In this document: positions 41,342 through 51,063 of the stretch, one piece after another
Numbering within the stretch: position 1 is the first letter of the stretch
Layout of the letters: the number at the start of each line of letters is the position of its first letter
NCBI GenBank assembly: GCA_021325525.1
Contig: JAJPHB010000060.1
Location: forward strand, 1 to 61,268
From: Alphaproteobacteria bacterium
Lineage (GTDB): Bacteria; Pseudomonadota; Alphaproteobacteria; ATCC43930; CGMCC-115725
Length of the DNA stretch: 61,268 bases
Reading direction: 5' to 3'
Notes under the pieces: model-generated
Database searches by the model: none
What the model saw: the letters and a program-made list of their open reading frames with translations, nothing else
Told to the model about the DNA's origin: nothing
Program-made: the position numbers and the translations under genes

Positions 41342-42720
41342 GCGCGCTCTCCTGGCAGCGCCGTCACGAGCGCGCGGAATGCCTCGCCCCGCGCCTCGAA
41401 ATTCACGAACTGGTCGAAGGACGCGCAGGCGGGCGATAGCAAGACGACGGCACCCGTCCGCCGCTCGCGCGTCGCGGCGGCCCGTGCTGCGCTCACTGCC
41501 GCCGCGAGCTCGCCGCAGCGGCTATGAGGTACCGCGCTTCCGAGGGTATCGGCGAAGTCGGCCGCCGCCGCACCGATGAGGTAAGCGTGGCGGATTCTCG
41601 GGAAATACGGACGAAGGCTGGCGATGCCGCCCGCTTTGGCCATCCCGCCGGCGATCCAGTAAACAGCTTCGTAGCAGGCCAGCGCTTTGGCGGCCGCATC
41701 GGCATTCGTGGCTTTTGAATCGTTGACATAGCGGACACCATCGATGGTCGCGACGAGTTCCTGGCGATGCGCCAGGCCGGGAAAGGAGGCGATTGCCGCC
41801 GCGGCGAGCGAGGCCGGAACGCCGAGCTGGCGGACGGCGGCGTAGGCGGCGGCGATATTCTGCGCGTTGTGGATGCCGGGAAGGCGGCCGAGCCCGGCCA
41901 TTTCGAGGACGGGCCGCGCCGCCCCGTCGGTCTCATCGACGAGCCGCCCGCCCGCCACATAGACGCCGCCGGCGACGCGCCCCTGCGCCGAGATCGGCAC
42001 GATGGTCCGCGCCGCGCCGCGTTCGAGTTCGCCCTGCGCGCGCCGGCACGTCGCATCGTCGCTGCCGACGATCGCCGCCTGCGGCGCGCTCTGCCCGCGG
42101 AAGATCCGCATTTTGGCCGCGATATACCCGTCCATCCCGCCATGCCGGTCGAGATGGTCGGGCGTGATGTTGAGGAGGACGGCGACATCGAAGGCGAGGC
42201 TCGAAGTGAGCTCGAGCTGATAGGAGCTCAACTCGAGCACATAGGTGCCGCCAGCGCCCAGCGCCTCGAGGGCGAGGGCCGGCGTGCCGAGATTGCCGCC
42301 GACCGCCGCCTTGCGCCCGGCTTCGGCGAGGATGTGGCCGATGAGTGCGGTCGTCGTCGATTTGCCGTTCGTGCCGGTAATGCCGACATAGCCGGCGGCG
42401 CGCTGCGTCCTCGCCAAGAGCTCGACATCGCCCAGGACATCGACGCCGGCCGCGCGGGCCTTGGCGACGATCGGGTGCGGCGCCGGATGGGTGTGCGGAA
42501 TGCCGGGCGAGAGGATGAGGGCGGCGATGCGATCGGCCGCGCCGGCCAGATCGGCGATGGGCACGCCCGCCGCCGCGGCCCTGGCGCGCGCCGCCGGATC
42601 GTCGTCCCAGGCCATGACCTCCGCCCCGCCCGCGGCCAGCGCCCTCGCCGCGGCGAAGCCCGATTTGCCGAGCCCGAGCACGCCGACCCTGGCGCCGTTG
42701 AAGGAGGGGACGGGGATCAT
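41338..42720 (-). CDS. murD: UDP-MurNAc-L-Ala:D-glutamate ligase MurD
   Basis: A Mur ligase of 460 residues that adds D-glutamate. It has VGVLGLGKSGFAAARAL, the ATP loop ITGTNGKSTTTALIG, LELSSYQLELTS, NITPDHLDRHGG, the C-terminal NDSKATNADAAAKAL and LLSPACASFDQF, which carry the residues that hold D-Glu and the carbamylated Lys region. It lies 7 bases after mraY and overlaps ftsW by ATGA. Confidence 0.96.
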   Translation of the reverse strand: MIPVPSFNGARVGVLGLGKSGFAAARALAAGGAEVMAWDDDPAARARAAAAGVPIADLAGAADRIAALILSPGIPHTHPAPHPIVAKARAAGVDVLGDVELLARTQRAAGYVGITGTNGKSTTTALIGHILAEAGRKAAVGGNLGTPALALEALGAGGTYVLELSSYQLELTSSLAFDVAVLLNITPDHLDRHGGMDGYIAAKMRIFRGQSAPQAAIVGSDDATCRRAQGELERGAARTIVPISAQGRVAGGVYVAGGRLVDETDGAARPVLEMAGLGRLPGIHNAQNIAAAYAAVRQLGVPASLAAAAIASFPGLAHRQELVATIDGVRYVNDSKATNADAAAKALACYEAVYWIAGGMAKAGGIASLRPYFPRIRHAYLIGAAAADFADTLGSAVPHSRCGELAAAVSAARAAATRERRTGAVVLLSPACASFDQFVNFEARGEAFRALVTALPGERA

Positions 42721-42727
42721 CGCGCGC

Positions 42728-43816
42728 TCACCGCAGCTTCAGCGTCGACAGCCCGGCCAGGGCCAGGATCGAGGCGATGATCCAGAAGCGGATGACGATG
42801 GTGGGCTCCTGCCACCCTTTCTTCTCGAAATGATGATGCAGCGGCGCCATGCGGAAGACGCGCCGGCCGGTCAGCTTGAAGCTGGCGACCTGGACGATCA
42901 CCGAGACCGTCTCCAGCACGAAGAGGCCGCCGATGATGGCGAGCACGATCTCGTGCTTGGTGATGACGCTGATCGTGCCGATGGCGCCGCCGATCGAGAG
43001 CGATCCCGTGTCGCCCATGAAGACCATGGCGGGCGGTGCGTTGAACCAGAGGAAGCCCAGCCCGGCGCCGACCATGGCGCCGCAGAAGACCGTCAGCTCG
43101 CCCGCGCCGGGGACGTGGTTGATCTGGAGGTAATTGGCGAAAATGGCGTTGCCGGCGAGATAGGCGATGAGGGCGAAGCTGCCGGCGGCGAACATCGAGG
43201 GGACGATGGCGAGCCCGTCGAGCCCGTCCGTCAGGTTGACGGCGTTGGAGCAGCCGACGACGACGAAGATGCTGATCAGCAGGAAGAACCAGCCGAAGGG
43301 AATGAGCAGGTTCTTGAAGAACGGCACGGCCAGCGTCGTCGCCAGTGGACCGCGCGTCAGATGCATGATGAGCGCGCCGGCGATGGCGGCGACGATGATC
43401 TCGGCGACAAGCTTCTTCTTTCCCGAGAGCCCGCTCGAGGAGCGTTTCGTCAGCTTCTTGTAGTCATCGAAGAAGCCGATGCCGCCGAAGCTGGCCGTGA
43501 CGAGGATGACGACCCAGACATAGCCATTGGTGAGGTCGGCCCAGAGCAGGGTCGAGATGGTGAGGGCGAGCAGGATGAGGAAGCCGCCCATTGTCGGCGT
43601 CCCCTTCTTGCGGATGAGGTGGCTCTCCGGCCCGTCGAGCCGGATCGGCTGCCCCTCGGCCTGCTTCGATTTGAGCCAGGCGATGATCCGCGGCCCCATG
43701 AGGAAGGTGATGAGCAGCGCCGTTACGATCGCGCCGCCCGAGCGGAAGGTCAGATAGCGGAAGAGGTTGAAGGGCGTGAACTGGTCCGCCAGCGGCGCGA
43801 GGAGGTGGAAGAGCAT
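42728..43816 (-). CDS. mraY: Phospho-MurNAc-pentapeptide transferase MraY
   Basis: An inner-membrane enzyme of 362 residues with ten transmembrane helices that makes lipid I from UDP-MurNAc-pentapeptide and undecaprenyl phosphate. It shows the paired Asp motif [29 protein letters not shown] with the catalytic Asp, [12 protein letters not shown] and the cytoplasmic triplet [12 protein letters not shown]. The start at [13 protein letters not shown] is the only good family match; the frame is open upstream by chance. Confidence 0.97.
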   Translation of the reverse strand: MLFHLLAPLADQFTPFNLFRYLTFRSGGAIVTALLITFLMGPRIIAWLKSKQAEGQPIRLDGPESHLIRKKGTPTMGGFLILLALTISTLLWADLTNGYVWVVILVTASFGGIGFFDDYKKLTKRSSSGLSGKKKLVAEIIVAAIAGALIMHLTRGPLATTLAVPFFKNLLIPFGWFFLLISIFVVVGCSNAVNLTDGLDGLAIVPSMFAAGSFALIAYLAGNAIFANYLQINHVPGAGELTVFCGAMVGAGLGFLWFNAPPAMVFMGDTGSLSIGGAIGTISVITKHEIVLAIIGGLFVLETVSVIVQVASFKLTGRRVFRMAPLHHHFEKKGWQEPTIVIRFWIIASILALAGLSTLKLR

Positions 43817-43820
43817 CGCT

Positions 43821-45215
43821 TCAGCCCTCCGCCGCCGCGAGGAGGTGCTTGACGACGACCGCCATGCCGATGCTGAGCGAGCCCTTGACGCTGATGACAT
43901 CGCCGGGGCGGAGCACAGCGTCGATGAGCGCCGGCATCTCGCTGGAACGTGCGACATGCCCGCCGCGCATCGCCGGCGGCAGCGCCGCCTGCAGATGCGC
44001 CATCTCCTCGCCGACGGTGAAGACGAGATCGATGCCGGAAGCGGCGAGCGGCGCGGCGAGCTCGGCGTGCAGACGGCTCGCCTCGCTGCCGAGCTCGCGC
44101 ATTTCGCCGAGCACGGCGATGCGCCGCCCGCCCGGCCCCGGCGACGTGGCGCCGAGCACGGCGATGGCGGCCCGCATCGAGGCCGGATTGGCGTTGTAGC
44201 TCTCGTCGATGAGCTCGATGCTGCCGCCTTTCCAGGCGAGCGAACGGCGAAGGCCGCGGCCGGGGAGGCCCGGCATGCGCGCGAGCGCCGCTGCGGCGGT
44301 CTCAAGATCGGCGCCGAGCGCCTTCACCGCGGCGAGCACGGCGAGGCTGTTCATGACCCAATGCCGGCCGGCGACGGGCAGGCTGTAGCCCACGGTTTCG
44401 CCCAGGATCGAAGCCTGGACGGCGCTTCCGCTTGCCTCGATCCGGCAGTCGAGGAGGCGCGCTTCGGCCGCCTCGGCTGCACCGAAGCCGATGATGCGTT
44501 CGATGCTTCGGGCGTGCGCGGCCCGTTCGAGGCGGGCGAAATGCGGGTTGTCGCGGTTGAGAATGGCGCTGCCGCCCGGTTCGACTCCGGCGAAGATCTC
44601 CGCTTTTGCGTCGGCGATCGCCTCGACCGAGGCGAAATAGCCCAAATGCGCCGCCTCGACAGTGGTGATGATGGCGATATGCGGCCGCACGAGGCGGCCC
44701 AGGACATCGAGCTCGCCCGGGTGGTTCATGCCGAGCTCGAACACGGCGAAGACGGCGTCGCGCGGCATGCGCGCCAGCGACAAGGGCACGCCCCAATGAT
44801 TGTTGAAGCTGCTCGCCGAGGCATGCGTCACGCCTTGATCCGCAAGGGCGAGGCGCAGAGCCTCTTTCGTCCCCGTCTTGCCGACGCTGCCGGTGACGCC
44901 GATGATGCGGGCGCGGCTCCGCCGGCGCGCGGCATCGCCGATTGCGGTCAGCGCTTCGAGCGTGTCGCCGACCTTGAGCAGCGGCGCACCGGGCGAGAGG
45001 CCGTCCGGGGCGTGGTCCACCAGCGCCGCGGCCGCGCCCTTGGCGAGAGCATCGGGAACAAAGCGATGGGCGTCGTGGTTGGGGCCGCGCAGCGCGACAA
45101 AGAGGTCGCCCGGCGCGACGGTCCGGCTGTCGATCGCGACGCCGGTGGCGGCGAAATCGCGATTGGCCTGCCCGCCCGTCGCGGCGGCGAGCTCGTCGGC
45201 GGTCCAGAGGCTCAT
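43821..45215 (-). CDS. murF: UDP-MurNAc-tripeptide:D-alanyl-D-alanine ligase MurF
   Basis: A Mur ligase of 464 residues that adds the D-Ala-D-Ala made by Ddl. It has [19 protein letters not shown], the ATP loop [15 protein letters not shown] (with Gly-Thr in place of the commoner Thr-Ser), [41 protein letters not shown] and [10 protein letters not shown]. The start overlaps the murE stop as ATGA, and 4 bases separate it from mraY. Confidence 0.95.
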   Translation of the reverse strand: MSLWTADELAAATGGQANRDFAATGVAIDSRTVAPGDLFVALRGPNHDAHRFVPDALAKGAAAALVDHAPDGLSPGAPLLKVGDTLEALTAIGDAARRRSRARIIGVTGSVGKTGTKEALRLALADQGVTHASASSFNNHWGVPLSLARMPRDAVFAVFELGMNHPGELDVLGRLVRPHIAIITTVEAAHLGYFASVEAIADAKAEIFAGVEPGGSAILNRDNPHFARLERAAHARSIERIIGFGAAEAAEARLLDCRIEASGSAVQASILGETVGYSLPVAGRHWVMNSLAVLAAVKALGADLETAAAALARMPGLPGRGLRRSLAWKGGSIELIDESYNANPASMRAAIAVLGATSPGPGGRRIAVLGEMRELGSEASRLHAELAAPLAASGIDLVFTVGEEMAHLQAALPPAMRGGHVARSSEMPALIDAVLRPGDVISVKGSLSIGMAVVVKHLLAAAEG

Positions 45216-46681
45216 GCCGCCCCTCCCGACAGCTCGTCGGCGACAGCGCGGGCGACGGCCGCGTCATCGAAGGGAAGCGTTGTTCCGGCGATGATCTGGC
45301 CTGTTTCGTGGCCCTTTCCGGCAATGACGAGAATATCGCCTGCTTCGAGTCCGGCCATTGCCGTACGGATGGCGGCCGCGCGGTCGCCGATCTCGCGCGC
45401 GCCAGGGCAGCCCGCCAAAACGGCGGCACGGATCGCGGCCGGTGGCTCGCCGCGTGGGTTGTCATCGGTGACGATCGCCGCGTCGGCATGTCGCGCCACG
45501 GCTTCTCCCATCAGCGGCCGCTTTGCCGCATCCCGGTCGCCGCCCGCCCCGAAGACCGCAATGAGGCGGCGCCGGACATGCGGGCGGAGGGCGGCGAGCA
45601 CGGTCGCGAGCGCGTCGGGCGTGTGCGCGTAGTCAACATAGACCGCGGCGCCGTTCGCCAAGCTGGCGACAAGCTGGAGCCGGCCCGGCACGCCTTCGAG
45701 GTTCGGCAGCGCGTCGAGCGCGCCTTGCACCGGCGCCCCGCCGGCAAGTGCGAGACCGAGCGCTGCGAGAACGTTGCTGGCCTGGAAGGCGCCGACGAGC
45801 GGCAGGACGAGGCGGCGGCGGGTCCCGAGGATGTCGAGGTCGAGCTCCTGGCCGTGGGCGAGCGGCCGGCGAGCGATGAGGCCCAGATCGGCACCAGGAG
45901 ATGCGCCGAAGGCGAGAATGCGGTGGTTGCGCGCGCGGCTCACCGCGGCGAAGCGCTCGAAGGCGTCGCTCTCGGCATTGAGGACGGCGGTGCCGCCAGC
46001 GGGCAGCAGCTCGCGAAAGAGGCGCAGCTTCGCCGCGCCATAGGCCGCCATGGTGCCATGGTAGTCGAGATGATCCTGGGTCAAGTTGGTGAAAGCGGCG
46101 GCCGTGATGTGGAGCCCGTCGAGGCGGAACTGGTCGAGGCCATGGCTCGACGCCTCGATTGCGACATGCGCGACGCCGCGCCGCGCCAGCTCGGCGAGTT
46201 CGCGATGGAGGCTGACCGGATCGGGCGTCGTCAGCGCGCCCGGAATGGCGCGGCCGGGGGCGATGATGCCGAGCGTGCCGAGGCTTGCCGCCGGCGTTCC
46301 CGTCTGCTGCCAGATCTGGCGCGTGAAAGCCGCGACGGAGGTCTTGCCGTTGGTGCCGGTCACGGCGGCGATCGTCGCGGGCTGCGGGGCGTGGAAGCGC
46401 GCCGCCATCAGCGCGAGGCGCCGCCGCGGATTGGGATCGGCGATGAGCGCCACCGACGGCGCCGCCTCGGACGCCGCAGCCTCGGCGCGGCCGCGCTCGT
46501 CGGTGAGCACGGCGACCGCGCCGCGCCTCACCGCATCGGCGATGAATCGCCGGCCGTCGAGCCGGGCTCCGGGCAGCGCGGCGAAGAGCCAGCCAGGCCG
46601 CACCTCGCGCGAATCGGCGGTGAGGCCGCGGATGTCGGGTGCCGCGGAAGCGGGAAGGGACGCTGCAAGATCACCGTTCAT
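45212..46681 (-). CDS. murE: UDP-MurNAc-dipeptide:meso-diaminopimelate ligase MurE
   Basis: A Mur ligase of 489 residues that adds the third stem-peptide residue. The ATP loop is VTGTNGKTSVAAFTRQIW, followed by IEASSHGLDQFRLDG, FTNLTQDHLDYHGTM and DYAHTPDALATVLAAL. The motif DNPR (TDDNPRGEPP) is the meso-diaminopimelate specificity motif, which fits a Gram-negative wall. ATG 46681 is the best start; the ftsI stop lies 4 bases before it, and it ends overlapping murF. Confidence 0.96.
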   Translation of the reverse strand: MNGDLAASLPASAAPDIRGLTADSREVRPGWLFAALPGARLDGRRFIADAVRRGAVAVLTDERGRAEAAASEAAPSVALIADPNPRRRLALMAARFHAPQPATIAAVTGTNGKTSVAAFTRQIWQQTGTPAASLGTLGIIAPGRAIPGALTTPDPVSLHRELAELARRGVAHVAIEASSHGLDQFRLDGLHITAAAFTNLTQDHLDYHGTMAAYGAAKLRLFRELLPAGGTAVLNAESDAFERFAAVSRARNHRILAFGASPGADLGLIARRPLAHGQELDLDILGTRRRLVLPLVGAFQASNVLAALGLALAGGAPVQGALDALPNLEGVPGRLQLVASLANGAAVYVDYAHTPDALATVLAALRPHVRRRLIAVFGAGGDRDAAKRPLMGEAVARHADAAIVTDDNPRGEPPAAIRAAVLAGCPGAREIGDRAAAIRTAMAGLEAGDILVIAGKGHETGQIIAGTTLPFDDAAVARAVADELSGGAA

Positions 46682-46685
46682 CAGC

Positions 46686-48428
46686 TCAGTTAGACGCAAG
46701 CTTTTTGACCTGTACGCCGTCGATGGCGAGCGCGCTGCGAATCTCGGGCGCGTTCTCGTCGACAGGGGGGATTCCGAGGAGGGGCGCCATGCGCTGGATC
46801 GCATGGCCGACGACCGGCGCCGCGGTCCAGCCGCCTGTCGCGAAGCCGTGGGTTTTCGGCGTGCCGTGCGGCTCGTCGACGATGGCGAGGACGAGGTAGC
46901 GCGGATCGTTGATCGGGAAGGCGCCGAGGAAGGAGGACAGCAGCGCCTTATGAGCGTAGCTGTGCCCCGAAACCTTCTCTGCCGTTCCGGTCTTGCCGCC
47001 GACGACATAGCCCGGCGCCGCCGCGAATTCGCCGGTGCCCTGCTCGACGACGAGGCGCATGAGACGCCGCATGTCGTCGGAGGTGCGGGTCGACATCACC
47101 TGCTGTCCCGCCGGGATGAAGCCGGGCGGCGGCTTGATGATCGTCGCCGGATGGAGGATGCCGCCATTGACGACGGCGCTGGCGGCGATCGCGAGCTGAA
47201 GCGGGCTGACCGAGATGCCGTGGCCGAAGGCGACCGTCATCGTGTTGACGTCATGCCAAGGCGAGGGGACGAGCGGAGCGCCGATCTCGGGGATCTCGAA
47301 AACCGGCGGCTTCAAGAGCCCGAGCCGTCCGAGGAAGTCCTTCAGCCGGTCGGTACCGGCGTCCATCGCCATGCGCGCCGCGCCGATATTCGAGGAATAC
47401 TCGAAGATCTCCGGCACGCTGAGGGCGCGATGGAGGTCATGGTAGTCGTGGATGGTGAAGCGCCCGATATGAATGGGGTGGCTCGCGTCATAGGAGCTGG
47501 CGAGCGTCGCCGTGTGGGAGTCGAGCGCCATCGCCGTCGTGAAGATCTTGAAGGTCGACCCCATCTCGTAGGTGCCGAGCGTCGCCCGGTTGAAGATCGT
47601 GTCGGGCGTCGCCGTTCCCGGCTTGTTGGGATCGAAATCGGGAAGGGAGACGAGAGCGAGGACCTCGCCAGTGTGGACGTCCATCACCAGACCCACACCG
47701 CCCTTGGCCGAGAAATCCTGGACCGCGCGGCTGAGCTCGTCGTGCAGAATCTCCTGCAAACGGATATCGATCGACAGCTGCAGCGGCTGCTTGCGTTCCT
47801 TCAGAATGTCGTCGAACCCGCGCTCGATGCCGGCGAGGCCCTTGTTGTCGAGTCCCGTATATCCGACGACATGGGCGATGAGGTTGCCCTCGGGGTAGAC
47901 GCGGCGCTCCTCGCGCTGGAACTGGAAACCGGGGATGCCGAGCTGGTTGACCTCGAATTCCTGGCGCGGCGTCAGGAGCCGCTTCAGCCACACGAAGCTG
48001 CGGTCCGAGGTGAGCTTCGCATAGACCTCGGACTGGCTCAGATCGGGAAGGACCTCGACGAGCTTCTGCGTCGCTTCGCGCGCATCGAGAATCTGCTTCG
48101 GATTGGCAAAGAGCGAGGGGCTCGACAGCGTCGTCGCGAGCAGGACGCCATTGCGATCGACGATATCGGCGCGGCTGACCGCCGCCTTGCCGGCCGTGGT
48201 ATGCGCGATCCGCGCCTCGCCCGCCGGCTTCACCAGCGTGACATCGACGAGGCGCAGCGCGATGACAGCGAAGGCGACGACGAAGAGACCGGCGGTGACG
48301 AGGAGCCGCGTCCGCCCGATATCGAGCGTCTGCTGCGCCGCTTCATCGAGCGCAACCGGAGCGCAAGGCGGCGGCTTGAAGTGCCGCGGCTTGCACGGAT
48401 TGTCGTCGTAGCGGTGCGGCGCCTTCAT
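46686..48428 (-). CDS. ftsI: Septal peptidoglycan transpeptidase FtsI (PBP3)
   Basis: A class B penicillin-binding protein of 580 residues, anchored by one helix near 41-62. The pedestal domain precedes the transpeptidase domain with nucleophile Ser291 in STFK (291-294), SSN at 345-347 and KTGTAEK from 479. Its long Arg-rich cytoplasmic start (about 40 residues) is typical of alphaproteobacteria. It cross-links glycan made by FtsW at the septum. The ATG overlaps the ftsL stop as ATGA. Confidence 0.96.
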   Translation of the reverse strand: MKAPHRYDDNPCKPRHFKPPPCAPVALDEAAQQTLDIGRTRLLVTAGLFVVAFAVIALRLVDVTLVKPAGEARIAHTTAGKAAVSRADIVDRNGVLLATTLSSPSLFANPKQILDAREATQKLVEVLPDLSQSEVYAKLTSDRSFVWLKRLLTPRQEFEVNQLGIPGFQFQREERRVYPEGNLIAHVVGYTGLDNKGLAGIERGFDDILKERKQPLQLSIDIRLQEILHDELSRAVQDFSAKGGVGLVMDVHTGEVLALVSLPDFDPNKPGTATPDTIFNRATLGTYEMGSTFKIFTTAMALDSHTATLASSYDASHPIHIGRFTIHDYHDLHRALSVPEIFEYSSNIGAARMAMDAGTDRLKDFLGRLGLLKPPVFEIPEIGAPLVPSPWHDVNTMTVAFGHGISVSPLQLAIAASAVVNGGILHPATIIKPPPGFIPAGQQVMSTRTSDDMRRLMRLVVEQGTGEFAAAPGYVVGGKTGTAEKVSGHSYAHKALLSSFLGAFPINDPRYLVLAIVDEPHGTPKTHGFATGGWTAAPVVGHAIQRMAPLLGIPPVDENAPEIRSALAIDGVQVKKLASN

Positions 48429-48811
48429 TGCACGGTCCTCAATCGGGCGGTGGCGAGCTTGGTGCCGTTCGGAGCGGGGGGCGAGGCTGTCCGCAGCGGC
48501 GCCGGGGCCGCGGCGAGAGCCGCCGGATTGGCTTCGTTGCGCAGCGGCACGGACTCGACCGTGCCGAGCTGCTTCGTTGCGACCGGAGCAAGGTCGAGAA
48601 AGCGCCGGCTCAGCTCGGCAAGGCGCGCCGGCTGGCTGAGAAAGCTCCACTCGGCCTTGAGGACGTGGATCTGGTCTTGGTCGGCGACAATCGCGCGGTT
48701 GACGCGCGCGAGCTCGTCCTCGATGCCCATCACCTCGTACTTCATCTTGAACATGGCGAAGCCGAGGAGCGCGACGAGGGCGAGCCACAGGGCGGTGCTG
48801 GGACGGATCAT
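48425..48811 (-). CDS. ftsL: Cell division protein FtsL
   Basis: A small bitopic divisome protein of 128 residues. A short N-terminus and helix ([21 protein letters not shown], about 7-27) are followed by a coiled-coil leucine-zipper-like region (about 30-68) and an Ala/Pro-rich tail. Sequence identity in this family is low, so the assignment rests on size, topology and position between rsmH and ftsI. It forms a complex with FtsQ and an FtsB protein encoded elsewhere. Confidence 0.88.
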   Translation of the reverse strand: MIRPSTALWLALVALLGFAMFKMKYEVMGIEDELARVNRAIVADQDQIHVLKAEWSFLSQPARLAELSRRFLDLAPVATKQLGTVESVPLRNEANPAALAAAPAPLRTASPPAPNGTKLATARLRTVQ

Positions 48812-49815
48812 GCGATCCTCCTTGCGGCGGGCAAGTCGGCGCCTGGAGCGTCACTGGAAAGCCAGGGTGGGGCCGCCGTGCGCTCGGCAGCTCGCAGCCG
48901 CGCCGACCGCGCGCGCGGGTTGCGGCGGAGCTCGCCCTCGCCGGGCCGGATGGGCTTGCGCGTCAGGAGGCGGAAGCTCGGCGCCGGTCCGAAGGGCGCG
49001 GCGGGGCGGTGGCGAGAGCCTTGCGGAGTCGCGGTGCCGCGGCGGCGCAGGAACTCCTTCACGCGCCGATCCTCGAGCGAGTGAAAGGAGACGACAGCGA
49101 GGCGGCCGCCGGGTTCGAGGAGGCGCTCGGCGGCGGCAAGCCCGCGCTCGAGCTCGCCCAGCTCGTCGTTGACCGAGATGCGGAGCGCCTGGAAGGTCCG
49201 CGTCGCGGCATCGATGCCGCCGGCGCGCGGAACGACGCCGCGCACGATCGCTGCCAGCTCTGCCGTGCGCACGATCGGCTGTTCGGCGCGCGCCGCGAGG
49301 ATCGCGCGCGCGATGCGCCGGGCGAAGCGCTCTTCGCCATAGAGGAAGATGATGTCCGCGAGCGCCGCCTCCGAGAGAGTATTGACGAGATCGGCGGCGG
49401 TCGCGCCCTGCCGCTCCATGCGCATGTCGAGCGGGCCGTCGGCGCGGAAGGAAAAGCCGCGTGCGGCCTCGTCGAGCTGCGGCGAGGAGGGGCCGAGATC
49501 GAGGGCGATTCCGGCGACCGCGGCGATCCCGCGCTCGCCCAAAAGGCGCACCATATCGCCGAACCGGCCCTCGATGAGGGTGAGGCGGTCGGCAGCATCG
49601 CGGGCGAGGGCCGTGCCGGCTTCGATTGCCGCGGGGTCGCGGTCGATGGCGAAGACGCGGCAGCGTGCAGCGGCGAGGAGCGCGCGCGTGTAACCGCCGC
49701 GACCGAAGGTGCCGTCGACATAGACGGCGCCGTCACGCGGCGCCAGGGCGGCGATCGTCTCGGCCAGGAGAACGGGTTGATGCGCCGACACGACGGCGCT
49801 CGCCTGCGCGCTCAT
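48808..49815 (-). CDS. rsmH: 16S rRNA (cytosine-1402-N4)-methyltransferase RsmH
   Basis: A 335-residue methyltransferase that modifies C1402 of 16S rRNA using S-adenosylmethionine. It begins with [13 protein letters not shown], then [16 protein letters not shown] (SAM motif I), [29 protein letters not shown] and a C-terminal [15 protein letters not shown]. It is the second gene of the dcw cluster and was formerly called mraW. The start overlaps the mraZ stop as ATGA. Confidence 0.96.
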   Translation of the reverse strand: MSAQASAVVSAHQPVLLAETIAALAPRDGAVYVDGTFGRGGYTRALLAAARCRVFAIDRDPAAIEAGTALARDAADRLTLIEGRFGDMVRLLGERGIAAVAGIALDLGPSSPQLDEAARGFSFRADGPLDMRMERQGATAADLVNTLSEAALADIIFLYGEERFARRIARAILAARAEQPIVRTAELAAIVRGVVPRAGGIDAATRTFQALRISVNDELGELERGLAAAERLLEPGGRLAVVSFHSLEDRRVKEFLRRRGTATPQGSRHRPAAPFGPAPSFRLLTRKPIRPGEGELRRNPRARSARLRAAERTAAPPWLSSDAPGADLPAARRIA

Positions 49816-50297
49816 CGCGCCTCCGCTTGCGGTGCGGGCGCCGGAGCGGGCATGCGCGGCGGCAAGGTCATGCCCTGGCGCTTCGCGCTTTCGCGCATCT
49901 CGGCCTGATGCTGCGCATGGGCCGCCGGCTCCCAGATCTGAAAGGTGCGGCCGAGCCCGACGAAGGCGGCGCTGTCGGTGATCCCCGCGTGAGCGGCGAG
50001 CTCTTCCGGCAGCATGATGCGCCCCTCGCCGTCGAAGGGGAGCTGCTGCGCGTCGGCGAAGATCGAGGCGAGGGCGTCATATTCCTTCGAGAATTGCTGG
50101 AGCGTGTCGAGGCGGGCGGCCATCTCCTCGATGCGGTCGATGCCGCCGGCATCGAGCGCTGCATCCTTGAACGAGCGGAAAGCGATGATGCCGTTGAAGC
50201 TCTGTCCCGCGAGGGCGGCGCGGAACGTCGCCGGGACCGAGACGCGGCCCTTGCGGTCGACCTTGTTGACGAACTTCGACAGGAACAACGCCGCCAC
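49812..50297 (-). CDS. mraZ: Transcriptional regulator MraZ
   Basis: A 161-residue regulator with two AbrB-like swapped-hairpin domains: [24 protein letters not shown] (about 6-30) and [23 protein letters not shown] (about 84-107). The tail is rich in Pro, Ala and Gln and longer than in E. coli. The start is a GTG with GAGGGG 8 bases upstream. In E. coli, MraZ forms octamers or dodecamers and represses its own operon by binding TGGGN repeats, and such repeats lie upstream of this gene. Confidence 0.93.
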   Translation of the reverse strand: MAALFLSKFVNKVDRKGRVSVPATFRAALAGQSFNGIIAFRSFKDAALDAGGIDRIEEMAARLDTLQQFSKEYDALASIFADAQQLPFDGEGRIMLPEELAAHAGITDSAAFVGLGRTFQIWEPAAHAQHQAEMRESAKRQGMTLPPRMPAPAPAPQAEAR

Positions 50298-50385
50298 GAC
50301 CCGCCCCTCGCCGCATCTCCGTCGCCGCTTCGCCCCGCAGGTGCCGGAGGGATCCTGATCCGGCCCAACCGCGGGGCATAGGCGA

Positions 50386-50430
50386 TGGGAGGATATGGGA
50401 TATCATGGGATAGAATGGGCGTCAATGGAT
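50386..50430 (+). promoter_or_regulatory. MraZ operator: five TGGGN-type boxes at 10-base period
   Basis: Four exact TGGGN boxes start at 50386, 50396, 50406 and 50416 (TGGGA, TGGGA, TGGGA, TGGGC), and a degenerate fifth, TGGAT, starts at 50426. Each start is exactly 10 bases from the next, so all face the same side of the helix. Read on the coding strand they are TCCCA repeats. MraZ of E. coli recognises TGGGN boxes with 5-base spacers. The 318-base gap 50298-50615 also holds the mraZ promoter and leader. Confidence 0.85.
50397..50425 (-). promoter_or_regulatory. Putative promoter of the dcw operon
   Basis: On the minus strand TTGACG (50425-50420) and TATCCC (50402-50397) are separated by 17 bases. 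The MraZ boxes cover the -35, spacer and -10, so bound MraZ should block RNA polymerase. The inferred leader to the mraZ GTG is about 90 bases. Another promoter may lie further upstream. Confidence 0.5.
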
Positions 50431-50615
50431 TTCACAGTAAAAATCTGGGTCGTTTCGTGTTGGCGACTGTCTATTTCTCTGCCAAACCCTAGTTTCCGCG
50501 CCGCATTTCCAATCCTGCGCTCTTCGGGACGAAGAGACCGCGAGTTAAGACAAAGGAAAGACATTGTTCCATTTTTGTTCTGAAACGATCGGGAAATACC
50601 CGCTCCGGATGATGC

Positions 50616-51024
50616 GCCAGACGGCCTGTAAGCCGGGTTCTGTCCCCGCCCTCGGGCGGGGGATGGCCATTCCTCTGGGACGCCCGTCGCCGAGCGCCTC
50701 GCGCGACCGACCCGGATGGCGGCGTGGAAACTCGCCTGGCCCTGCCCGTCGCCGGACGGGGCCTGCCATCCCTACTTGGTCTTGCTCCCGGTGGGGTTTA
50801 CCGTGCCGCCGCCGTTACCGGCGGCGCGGTGCGCTCTTGCCGCACCCTTTCACCCTTGCCGCCGCGGCGAGCCGAGGCTCGCCGCGGGTTGGCGGTTTGC
50901 TTTCTGTGGCACTGTCCCTGGGGTCACCCCCGCCGGGCATTACCCGGCACCGTGTTTCCATGGAGCCCGGACTTTCCTCTCCCGCACCCAAGACGGGCGG
51001 AGAGCGGCCATCCGGCCGTCTGGC
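50616..51024 (-). ncRNA. rnpB: RNase P RNA (type A)
   Basis: The RNA component of RNase P, which cuts the 5' leader from pre-tRNA. Read on the minus strand it shows the conserved blocks GAGGAAAGTCCGGGCTCC near the 5' end, CAGGGACAGTGCCACAGAAA, GGTGAAAGGGTGCGGCAAGA, GGTAAACCCCACCGGGAGCA, AGAGGAATGGCC and the 3' segment ACAGAACCCGGCTTA. The ends pair perfectly as an 11-base helix P1 (51014-51024 with 50616-50626). The size, about 409 bases, fits type A. No clear factor-independent terminator follows. Confidence 0.95.
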
Positions 51025-51031
51025 ACGACCA

Positions 51032-51061
51032 TATATCTGGGCTAACACCGCATCGTGTCAA
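51032..51061 (-). promoter_or_regulatory. Putative rnpB promoter
   Basis: On the minus strand TTGACA (51061-51056) and GATATA (51037-51032) with an 18-base spacer lie directly upstream of the P1 helix, giving a start close to 51025. The -35 begins 2 bases after the ampD stop codon. Confidence 0.6.
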
Positions 51062-51063
51062 AT

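Noticed and set aside
46086-49172. A 1028-codon open frame opposite murE and ftsI
   Set aside because: It lies wholly antisense to well-supported genes, has low-complexity Arg/Ala/Glu content and no domain, and is a by-product of high GC in third positions.
50581-50615. Small hairpin CGGG-AAATA-CCCG after rnpB as a terminator
   Set aside because: The stem is only 4 bases and no U-tract follows; it may be chance.
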